Source: an uncultured Elusimicrobia bacterium (GTDB lineage: Bacteria; Elusimicrobiota; Elusimicrobia; Elusimicrobiales; Elusimicrobiaceae). From it: DNA of 6,214 nt. The DNA lies in NCBI GenBank assembly GCA_945483375.1, contig CALYRQ010000060.1:1-6214 (forward strand). Reading direction: 5' to 3'. Shown here one piece after another: positions 1-6,144 of the stretch. The notes beneath the pieces are model-generated. The model was not told where the DNA came from and made no database searches. It saw only the letters and a program-made list of their open reading frames with translations. The number at the start of each line of letters is the position of its first letter. Within the stretch, counting starts at the first letter, position 1. A program made the position numbers and the translations under genes.

Positions 1-466
1 GGGTTTCTTTCTCGCCGCTTAACAGGCGGGATTGCTCTTCAAAATTTTTCTTTTCGAGGGCCAACTCTTCGGCGCGGGCAGAAAGCCTGGCTCTTTCCCG
101 GGCCAGTTCTTCCGTCTGGCGGGAAAGTTCTTCGCCGCGGGCGGCGAGTTCCGCCTTTTCGCGCGTCAATTCTTCCGCGCGGGAAGAAAGCGCGTCTTTT
201 TCACGCGTTAAGTTTTCGGCGGTTTGGCGGGCGGCCTGCAAATCCCGGTGCAGAGTTTCTTTTTCCGCTTCCAGCGAGCGGGCCTGTTCTTCAACCGCGC
301 CCTTTTCACGGGTTAATTCTTCGGTACGGGCAAAAAGGCCGACTTTTTCCAAAGTCAACGTTTCCGCCTGGCGGGAAAGCTCTTCGCTGCGGATGGAAAA
401 GGCTTCTTTTTCCATTTCGGCGGCCTGGGCGCGGGCGTCCAGCTGTTCGTTGGCGCGCGCCAGTTC
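1..466 (-). repeat. Array of 14-residue (42-bp) coiled-coil repeats inside the coiled-coil gene
   Basis: Residues 412-566 can be cut into 14-residue units with consensus E-L-T-x-E-K-x-x-L-x-x-R-x-E, broken by three 7-residue half units. Units start at residues 412, 426, 447, 461, 475, 496, 510, 531, 545 and 559 (cut by the edge). Half units are at 440-446, 489-495 and 524-530. The ELTREK or NLTREK core recurs at 302-319, 197-214 and 155-172, and the DNA is close as well: 302-319 and 155-172 differ at only three of 18 bases. Leu at the sixth heptad position and small or polar residues three before it give the 3-4 core spacing of a coiled coil. Conservation at DNA level suggests growth by tandem duplication; codon bias on a Glu/Arg/Lys-rich helix would also raise similarity. 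Confidence 0.75.
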
Positions 467-1699
467 TTCTTTTTCTCCCTGCAAACGTACGTTATGCTGG
501 GTGAGTTCTTCGTTCTGGCGGCCCAAAACGGCGATTTTTTGTTTGAGTTCTTCAATCACCGCGTCGTTGGCGTTAATTTTATCCACCAACTCTTTAAAAT
601 TCTTTTCGAGCAGTTCTTTTTCCTGCCGCACGGCTTCCAGCTCCTGGCGGGCGGATTCAAACTGAACGGAAAGTTCGTCGCGCTGGTTTTGCAGGGACTG
701 GAGTTTTTCCGTAAACGCGATAAGCTGTTCCTGCGCGCCGCGGCTGTGGTCGGACTCCAGGGCGGCCATTTGCTCTTTAAGCGCCTGAAGTTCGGCTTCT
801 TTGGCTTCCAGCAGTTTGAGGGTGGCTTCTTTTTCCTGCGCGGCTTTGTGGAGTTTGACATTTTCCGCGCGCAGCGATTCGATTTCTTCCACCTGCTTCA
901 TGCACGTATCGGAAATTTCTTTCAACTGCGTTTCCAGGCTGTCCACTTTCTGCTGGTACTCCTGGCGAATGGAAATGATGCGGCCTTCGAAATCAAACGA
1001 TTTAAAACGTTCTTCGGCTTCGGTCAGCTGGTCGCGCAAAGACAAAATTTCTTTGGCTTGTTCGGCCGATTTTTTAAGCGCTTCCATTTTTTCCTGCTGG
1101 ACCTTTTTGATTTCCCTGTCGAGCGCGCTGTTAACGGCTTTTAACTGGGAAGCCTTTTGATGCAGACTGGAAATAATGCGTTCTTTTTCTTCGCGTTCCA
1201 GGCGGGCTTTTTCTTCCTGCGCGGCGCGGTAATTTTCCGGCCGGTAATGATAAATGGCGGTGTGAGGCGTTTCCGACGCAGGGACGGAATCAAAACCGCG
1301 CTGGACGTCCGGCTCCGGGTACAAAAGAGGACGTTCCTGACGCACGCGGGATAAATTTTCCACACTGGCTTTTAAATTGGCGATTGTTCGGGAAATGTGT
1401 TCCAAAAAAGCGTCGCGGTCTTTTTGGCGTTCCATGGCTTCGCGCGTGCGGGCGAGCTCGGAAAGAATCATTTGGTTTTGGCTGGCGGAGGCTTCAAAAC
1501 GTTCTTCAAGTTCCTGGATTTTCTGTTCCAGTTTTTCAAACGTGCGTTCGTATTGGGAAGATTTAGACGGAATCACCCGGTTTCCGAGCGCGTCCGCGCC
1601 GGCGGGTGGGACGGCGGAAGAAAAAGACTGCTCTTTAAATTTTTCCAAAAACTGGGCAATATCCCCATGGGATTCAAATTGGTTGTTGTCTAAAGACAT
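1..1699 (-). CDS. Long coiled-coil protein, function unknown (3' end outside window)
   Basis: An uninterrupted frame of 566 codons starts at the ATG at 1699-1697 and leaves the window at the left edge, so the C-terminus is missing. The start is supported by GGAGAG six bases upstream and a promoter before that. No signal peptide or membrane segment is visible, so a cytoplasmic location is inferred. Layout seen in the translation: a polar N-terminus (about 1-48) with Pro/Ala/Gly-rich stretch 28-45; a helical, heptad-bearing segment (about 50-120); a helix-breaking linker (about 121-157) rich in Pro and Tyr; then almost continuous heptads from about 158 to 566 dominated by Glu, Lys, Arg, Gln, Ala and Leu. 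From residue 412 the heptads become a regular 14-residue repeat. Possible roles include a scaffold, cytoskeletal or polar-localisation protein, or an SMC-like arm. I see no Walker A motif in the visible part, and an ATPase head could lie beyond the edge. I do not recognise the family. Confidence 0.9.
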   Translation of the reverse strand, partial: MSLDNNQFESHGDIAQFLEKFKEQSFSSAVPPAGADALGNRVIPSKSSQYERTFEKLEQKIQELEERFEASASQNQMILSELARTREAMERQKDRDAFLEHISRTIANLKASVENLSRVRQERPLLYPEPDVQRGFDSVPASETPHTAIYHYRPENYRAAQEEKARLEREEKERIISSLHQKASQLKAVNSALDREIKKVQQEKMEALKKSAEQAKEILSLRDQLTEAEERFKSFDFEGRIISIRQEYQQKVDSLETQLKEISDTCMKQVEEIESLRAENVKLHKAAQEKEATLKLLEAKEAELQALKEQMAALESDHSRGAQEQLIAFTEKLQSLQNQRDELSVQFESARQELEAVRQEKELLEKNFKELVDKINANDAVIEELKQKIAVLGRQNEELTQHNVRLQGEKEELARANEQLDARAQAAEMEKEAFSIRSEELSRQAETLTLEKVGLFARTEELTREKGAVEEQARSLEAEKETLHRDLQAARQTAENLTREKDALSSRAEELTREKAELAARGEELSRQTEELARERARLSARAEELALEKKNFEEQSRLLSGEKET

Positions 1700-1705
1700 C
1701 GTAGG

Positions 1706-1711
1706 CTCTCC
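1706..1711 (-). promoter_or_regulatory. Ribosome binding site of the coiled-coil gene
   Basis: On the minus strand this reads GGAGAG, six bases before the ATG at 1699. It is a good Shine-Dalgarno at normal spacing and fixes the start of the long coiled-coil frame. Confidence 0.75.
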
Positions 1712-1732
1712 GCGCAAAAATACTTACACTAA

Positions 1733-1761
1733 ATTTAACCACAAAAGGACGCGCGTGTCAA
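1733..1761 (-). promoter_or_regulatory. Sigma-70-type promoter of the coiled-coil gene
   Basis: Read on the minus strand, a perfect TTGACA (-35) at 1761-1756 is followed by a 17-base spacer and TTAAAT (-10, four of six matches to TATAAT) at 1738-1733. Transcription would begin near 1726, giving a leader of about 26 nt that holds the GGAGAG ribosome binding site. It lies wholly in the 93-nt gap between folC and the coiled-coil gene. I see no operator-like inverted repeat overlapping it. With no convincing terminator after folC, the gene may also receive read-through from the upstream operon. Confidence 0.75.
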
Positions 1762-1792
1762 CTGTATTTTATGACGGAGAAACCCGCCCTTT

Positions 1793-3046
1793 TTATATCC
1801 GCTTCCAGCCCCGGTTTTGCACTAGCCCGCGCACCGCTCCGGCCAGGTAAAAAGACCCCGTACACAATACGGTTCCGTGCGCCAAAGCCCGGGAAAAGGC
1901 TTTCTTCCATTCCGGTTCGAACACGATACGCGCATTTTTGGGCAATGCGGCCCGTATTTCTTCTTCCCCCGCCCCGCGCGCTGACGGCGGCACGGTGACG
2001 ATTACCGTCTTAAAATACGGGCGGAGTACGGAAAGCATTTTTTTATAATCTTTGTCTTTCATAAACCCGCACAAAAGAACGGCGTCTTCGGCAAACGGCG
2101 TTTTACGCCAAAAATCCATCAACAGTTCCACGGCCTGCGGGTTGTGTGCGCCATCTAAAATAAGCGTGTTTTTATCTTGCCCGAAAATTTCAAACCGACC
2201 CGGCAGGTCCACCTCGTCAAACGCTTTTTTTAGAGCCCGCGCCGGCAGACCCAGCGTTTTGGCCGCCTGATACGCCATGCACGCATTAAGCGTCTGGCGC
2301 GAACCCAACGCGTGCAGGGACCAAAGGCTTTCGTCTTCGGCGCGCAAAAACGTCCGCCCCGTTTTAAAATCCAACGCGGCTTCCCAAAACGGTTCGCCGA
2401 GGCCCACAAAGGTAAGCGGCGCATTTTTGGCCTTAGCCGTTTTGGCGATAATTTCGCGCACGGTGGGATTCATGACGCCGCTGATAACGGGTACGCCGGG
2501 TTTGATAATGCCCGCTTTTTCGCGCGCGATTTGCGCCAGGCTGGAGCCCAGGTATTGCGTGTGGTCCAGGCCGATGGCGGTAATCACGCTCAGTGCGGCG
2601 GTGCAGGCGTTGGTAGGGTCTTTACGTCCGCCGAGGCCCGTTTCCAGTACTGCCCAGTCCACTTTCTTGCGCGCAAAATAAACGAGCGCGGCGGCGGTTA
2701 AAATTTCAAAAAAATTGAGTTCGTCTTCTTCTTCCTGAAACACGGATACGACGGCCTGCGAAAAAGAGTTTTTGGCGATGGGACTCCCGTTAATTTGAAT
2801 ACGCTCCACCGGGCTCACCAGATGGGGCGACACAAACAGCCCCGTTTCGTATCCGGCGGCCTCCAGCGTTTTGGCGATCAGCGTGGAAACGGAACCTTTG
2901 CCGTTGGTGCCCGCCACGTGAACGATTTTAAATTTTTCCTGCGGGTTCCCCAAGCGTGCAAGCAAACGCAAAAAGCCGTCCGGCCCCGCGCCGTAATCCA
3001 CGCCCGTACGTTTTAGAATGTAATTAAATACGATGTCGAAACTCAT
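1793..3046 (-). CDS. folC: Bifunctional dihydrofolate synthase / folylpolyglutamate synthase (FolC, Mur ligase family)
   Basis: This 417-residue enzyme is cytoplasmic and matches the family's usual length. The family uses ATP to join L-glutamate to dihydropteroate, forming dihydrofolate, and then extends folates with further glutamates; whether this copy does both is inferred. Visible motifs: P-loop GTNGKGS at 46-52; SPHL at 73-76; NFFEILT at 111-117; ETGLGGRKDPTN at 135-146 (the commoner form is EVGLGGRLDATN); GLDHTQYLG at 159-167 with the metal-site His162; REKAGIIKPG at 175-184, whose Lys177 matches the lysine carbamylated in characterised FPGS; LPGRFE at 281-286; and DGAHNPQA at 298-305 in the C-terminal glutamate-ligase domain. 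Its ATG overlaps the murA TGA as ATGA. The preceding bases are A/C-rich with no clear Shine-Dalgarno, so initiation is probably coupled to murA translation. No key residue is missing. Confidence 0.95.
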   Translation of the reverse strand: MSFDIVFNYILKRTGVDYGAGPDGFLRLLARLGNPQEKFKIVHVAGTNGKGSVSTLIAKTLEAAGYETGLFVSPHLVSPVERIQINGSPIAKNSFSQAVVSVFQEEEDELNFFEILTAAALVYFARKKVDWAVLETGLGGRKDPTNACTAALSVITAIGLDHTQYLGSSLAQIAREKAGIIKPGVPVISGVMNPTVREIIAKTAKAKNAPLTFVGLGEPFWEAALDFKTGRTFLRAEDESLWSLHALGSRQTLNACMAYQAAKTLGLPARALKKAFDEVDLPGRFEIFGQDKNTLILDGAHNPQAVELLMDFWRKTPFAEDAVLLCGFMKDKDYKKMLSVLRPYFKTVIVTVPPSARGAGEEEIRAALPKNARIVFEPEWKKAFSRALAHGTVLCTGSFYLAGAVRGLVQNRGWKRI

Positions 3047-4305
3047 TTTTCGGGGTTGTAACGTTTAATGTCCGCACCCAGAGAGGTGAGTTTTTCTTCC
3101 AGGTTTTCGTACCCGCGGTCAATATGGTAGACGCGTTCCACTTCCGTTTCGCCTTTGGCGCACAGCCCGGCGATGACGAGCGCCATTCCCCCGCGCAAAT
3201 CGGACGCCTGGACGTGTGCGGCGGAGAGCTCTTTCACCCCCGTAATGCGCGCGACGCTTTTTTCCGTTACGATTTGGGCACCCATACGCACGAGTTCGGG
3301 CGCGTGCATAAAGCGGTTTTCAAAAATATCCTCGTCCACTTCGGCGGTGCCGTCGGAAAGGCACATCAGTGTCATCCACGGGGCCTGCAAATCGGTGGCA
3401 AAACCGGGGTACGGCGCGGTACGCACGCGAATGGGTTTAATATCACCGTCGTAGGCGTGGACGCGCACGGAGTCGTTGGTAACGGTCAGCGTGAAGCCGG
3501 CTTCCTGCAAATCTTCCAACAGAATGGCGTTGTGTTCGGGCACGCACCCGGTGACGGTTACGTCCCCGCGCGTGGCGGCGGCGGCCAGCATGTAGGAACC
3601 GCTTTCGATGCGGTCGGCCACGATTTCGTGCTCCGCGCCGTGCAACGTTTTTTTGCCGTAAATTACCAGGCGGCCTTTGTCGTCGGTGGAAATATCCGCG
3701 CCCATTTTGTTTAAGAAAGCAATTACATCGTCAATTTCCGGCTCTTTGGCCACGTTTTCAAGCACCGTTTCGCCTTCTATCAAGCACGCGCACATCAGCA
3801 GGTTTTGCGTCGCGCCCACGCTGGGGAAACGCAGTACGATTTTAGAAGGCACCAGTTCCTGCGCGCGCAAAATAACGTTGCCCGCGTTCATTTCGCACGT
3901 TGCACCCAGTTTTTCAAAACCTTTTAAATGGATATCCACCGGGCGCACGCCGATGGCGCACCCGCCGGGGAGCGGAATTTCCGCTTCCAGAAAACGAGCC
4001 AAAAGCGGCCCCGCCACCCAAAAGCTCGCGCGCATTTGTTTGACGAGTTCGTATGGCAAACTGTTTTTAAGCTGGCCGTCGGCCGAGATGATGACGGTGC
4101 CATTTTCGTACGTTACTTTTTTGCCCAGATATTCCAAAATTTTAAGCGTGGTGCGCACGTCGCGCAAGTCCGGCACGCGGGAGAGCACGCACGGCTCGTC
4201 CGTCAGCAGCGTGGCCACCAAAATCGGCAGGGCGGCGTTTTTGCTGCCGCTGGCGCGCACCGTTCCCTGTAATTTTTTGCCGCCGCGAATTAAAAATCTG
4301 TCCAT
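3043..4305 (-). CDS. murA: UDP-N-acetylglucosamine 1-carboxyvinyltransferase (MurA)
   Basis: MurA transfers enolpyruvyl from phosphoenolpyruvate to UDP-GlcNAc in the cytoplasm, the first committed step of peptidoglycan synthesis. At 420 residues it is almost the length of E. coli MurA (419). Active-site residues are in place: Lys22-Asn23 in ASGSKNAALP; Arg92 in KQMRAS; the catalytic loop LPGGCAIGVRPVD at 112-124 with Cys116, the residue attacked by fosfomycin (E. coli Cys115); and Asp305 in FATDLQAP, same number as the E. coli catalytic Asp. Six-fold repeated beta-alpha segments of the two inverted-barrel domains can be traced, with GSKNAALP-like Gly/Ala-rich turns. The start has AGGAG five bases upstream, 18 nt after prmC. 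A fosfomycin-resistant Cys-to-Asp change, known from chlamydial and mycobacterial MurA, is absent. Confidence 0.97.
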   Translation of the reverse strand: MDRFLIRGGKKLQGTVRASGSKNAALPILVATLLTDEPCVLSRVPDLRDVRTTLKILEYLGKKVTYENGTVIISADGQLKNSLPYELVKQMRASFWVAGPLLARFLEAEIPLPGGCAIGVRPVDIHLKGFEKLGATCEMNAGNVILRAQELVPSKIVLRFPSVGATQNLLMCACLIEGETVLENVAKEPEIDDVIAFLNKMGADISTDDKGRLVIYGKKTLHGAEHEIVADRIESGSYMLAAAATRGDVTVTGCVPEHNAILLEDLQEAGFTLTVTNDSVRVHAYDGDIKPIRVRTAPYPGFATDLQAPWMTLMCLSDGTAEVDEDIFENRFMHAPELVRMGAQIVTEKSVARITGVKELSAAHVQASDLRGGMALVIAGLCAKGETEVERVYHIDRGYENLEEKLTSLGADIKRYNPEK

Positions 4306-4310
4306 AACAA

Positions 4311-4315
4311 CTCCT
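4311..4315 (-). promoter_or_regulatory. Ribosome binding site of murA
   Basis: On the minus strand this reads AGGAG, five bases before the murA ATG at 4305. It fills most of the 18-nt prmC-murA gap, so murA initiates on its own site rather than only by coupling. There is no room for a promoter or terminator here. Confidence 0.75.
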
Positions 4316-4323
4316 AGAAAAAA

Positions 4324-5160
4324 TTAAATTTTTTGGGCGAGCACAAACCGCTCTATCCCCACTATATCTTTTTTTACCTCGGCGTTCCAGCCGATTTCCG
4401 CGAGCCCCCGCGCCACCGCGCCCGCCTGACCTTTGCACAGCTCCAAGGCGAGCAACCCGTCCGGATTTAAATAATCCGCCGCCAAAGAGCAAAGCGGACG
4501 CACGACGTCGAGCCCGTCCGCGCCGCCGTCAAGCGCAAGGCGCGGTTCGTGCAGCACTTCCCGCGTCAGCGTGTCCACGATTTCCGACGGGATATACGGA
4601 GGATTGGAAATAATTAAATCAAACGTGTTCTGCACGTTTTCCCACACGTCCGACTGCAAAAATTGAATACGGTCTTCCAGGCGGAGCCGTTTGGCGTTTT
4701 CCTGCGCCACCAAGAGGGCTTTTTCCGAAATATCCGCCGCCGTAATAACGACCTTGGGAAAACGGTCCGCAAGCGCAAGCGCAATACACCCGCTGCCCGT
4801 GCACATATCCATAAAACGGTACGCGACGCGCCGTTCAAAACGCGCGCTGACCAGGTCCACGAGTTCTTCCGTTTCCGGTCGCGGCGTGAGTACGTCAGGC
4901 GTCACGTGAATATCCAGCCCGCAGAACGGCTGAAACCCTACGATGTGCGAAAGAGGTTCCCCCGCCTCTTTACGCACGAGCATTTTTTCGTACGCATCTT
5001 CCTGCTCGGGAGTCATTTGTTCGGAAAGATTTACAAAAAGGTACGTGCGTGTAACGCCCAAAGCGTAGGCAAGCAGCCATTCGGCATTGGCCTGCGGTTC
5101 ATCCGAACCGGATTTTTCCAAACGCGCCTGCGCGCGGCGCAGACATTCGCCTGCCGTCAT
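4324..5160 (-). CDS. prmC: Peptide chain release factor N5-glutamine methyltransferase (PrmC/HemK)
   Basis: PrmC uses S-adenosylmethionine to methylate the glutamine of the GGQ motif in release factors RF1 and RF2, which improves translation termination. From the ATG at 5160 it has 278 residues, normal for the family. Residues about 1-75 are the helical N-terminal release-factor-binding domain. Then come TPRPETEELVD at 92-102; the AdoMet-binding glycine loop in MDMCTGSGCIALALA at 117-131; Asp143 at the end of the next strand (ADIS); and the signature NPPY at 186-189, which holds the target glutamine. EPRLALDGGADGLD follows at 205-218. I prefer the ATG at 5160 to the in-frame GTG at 5166: it gives an ATGA overlap with the upstream glycosyltransferase stop and puts GGGAG five bases upstream, whereas the GTG would overlap that site. 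No prfA is seen next to it, though the window shows only this side of the locus. Confidence 0.95.
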   Translation of the reverse strand: MTAGECLRRAQARLEKSGSDEPQANAEWLLAYALGVTRTYLFVNLSEQMTPEQEDAYEKMLVRKEAGEPLSHIVGFQPFCGLDIHVTPDVLTPRPETEELVDLVSARFERRVAYRFMDMCTGSGCIALALADRFPKVVITAADISEKALLVAQENAKRLRLEDRIQFLQSDVWENVQNTFDLIISNPPYIPSEIVDTLTREVLHEPRLALDGGADGLDVVRPLCSLAADYLNPDGLLALELCKGQAGAVARGLAEIGWNAEVKKDIVGIERFVLAQKI

Positions 5161-6137
5161 AAGCACTCCCGCACGGAAGCGACTGCTTGAAACAACGCGT
5201 TCTGTTCAAAAAGGTTTACGTCCGCCGGGTCCGTATTGATGACAAAAGCTTTCGTATTGTTGGGTGCGTTATACGCACTGTAAGATTTATAAAATGCCAC
5301 CGTAGGTTTTTTGAACCCGGAAGCCACGTGCACCACCGACGTATCCGGCGTGACCACCAGCTTGGCACCGCGCACCAACGCGAACATATCAAACACGCTG
5401 GCCGTTTGATACACGTACCCGGTCAGTTTTTCCGCCTGCAGCGCGCGCAAAACCGCTTCCGCCGCCGCTCGTTGGGAAGGCATACAGACGATGACGGCGG
5501 GAAACTCCCGCAAAGTAGAAGCAACTAGCGTACAGGTTTGGGGGTTTAACGTCCGTGCCGAAATGGAACCAAACGGATTTAAAAGCAGATACCCGTGCGG
5601 AACGTTTTTGGCCGCAAACGCGTCCAATTTCGTTTGTGCGTCTTCGGGCACGGGCAAATCGTAAGACGGGTCCGGCCGGGGAATCCCCAACTGTTCTAAA
5701 ATGGCCTGTTCATGGCGGCCGGCATGCTCTAACGGTGAACCAAAAGGCACCGGACTGTGGACAAAATCCAACAAACGGTCGTTCCCGCCGCAAAGCCATT
5801 TAAACAAACGCCAGTTATAAAAATTTTTTGCCGAAGAATCTATCACCAAGTCAAAATGACGCTTACGCAATGCCAGGCCCGCCAGAATCAGCGACAGCCA
5901 GCGCTGGTTCGGACGGATAATCCGCCGCACCGGCAGAGCCACCACTTCATCAATATAAGAGATTTGATGCAAATACCCCAATGCCGCGCCGAAGGCGGCC
6001 ACGGTAATGCGGACAGAAGGATTAAATTTTTTGATTTCCCGGTACGAGCAAGAAGACAACACCGCATCGCCCAGCGAGCCTTCGCCGCGCAGGATGAGGA
6101 TATTCTTTAAATCCTTAATGGAAGGGATGGTTTGCAT
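5157..6137 (-). CDS. Glycosyltransferase family 9 protein (ADP-heptose:LPS heptosyltransferase-like)
   Basis: A 326-residue GT-B fold protein without signal peptide, so it acts on the cytoplasmic face of the inner membrane. GT9 enzymes move heptose from ADP-heptose to the lipopolysaccharide inner core; the actual donor and acceptor here are not determined by sequence alone. Seen features: the N-terminal Rossmann start NILILRGEGSLGDAVLSS at 12-29, whose Asp24 matches the catalytic aspartate of the GSLGD motif; FDLVID at 95-100; the hinge to the C-terminal donor domain at LLLNPFGSISARTLNPQ (184-200); and the donor-site motif VVTPDTSVVHVASGFKKPTV at 261-280, with Asp265 and His270. The DTS form replaces the commoner DTG/DSG. 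The ATG at 6137 lies seven bases after the probable upstream stop and has no recognisable Shine-Dalgarno, which suggests translational coupling. Its stop overlaps prmC. The family call is firm; a waaC or waaF assignment is not justified. Confidence 0.88.
   Translation of the reverse strand: MQTIPSIKDLKNILILRGEGSLGDAVLSSCSYREIKKFNPSVRITVAAFGAALGYLHQISYIDEVVALPVRRIIRPNQRWLSLILAGLALRKRHFDLVIDSSAKNFYNWRLFKWLCGGNDRLLDFVHSPVPFGSPLEHAGRHEQAILEQLGIPRPDPSYDLPVPEDAQTKLDAFAAKNVPHGYLLLNPFGSISARTLNPQTCTLVASTLREFPAVIVCMPSQRAAAEAVLRALQAEKLTGYVYQTASVFDMFALVRGAKLVVTPDTSVVHVASGFKKPTVAFYKSYSAYNAPNNTKAFVINTDPADVNLFEQNALFQAVASVRECL
5166..5170 (-). promoter_or_regulatory. Ribosome binding site deciding the prmC start
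   Basis: On the minus strand this reads GGGAG, five bases before the ATG at 5160. Its last base is the first base of the alternative in-frame GTG at 5166-5164, which argues against that GTG as the start. Confidence 0.6.
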
Positions 6138-6144
6138 GCGCTAT

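Noticed and set aside
1..466. CRISPR-like or tandem DNA repeat array suggested by recurring cttttcacg/ttcttc blocks
   Set aside because: The period is a multiple of 21 bp, in frame with an open coding sequence, and the units are diverged with no unique spacers. It is protein-level heptad structure.
494..1144. A 216-codon open frame on the plus strand opposite the coiled-coil gene, rich in Phe and Leu
   Set aside because: It is the complement of GAA, AAA, CAG and CGC codons of the minus-strand coiled coil. The Phe-rich, low-complexity composition has no domain logic, and the minus frame has a promoter, ribosome binding site and heptads.
1773..1788. Possible terminator hairpin after folC (six-pair stem with TTTC loop on the minus strand)
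   Set aside because: Two of the six pairs are G-U, and on the minus strand it is followed by ATAAAATAC, not a T tract. In the plus direction a T tract follows but the stem has mismatches and no plus-strand gene needs it.
3124..4327. Plus-strand open frames of up to 216 codons opposite murA
   Set aside because: The minus strand encodes a complete MurA with every catalytic residue; the opposite frames are by-products of its GC-rich third positions.
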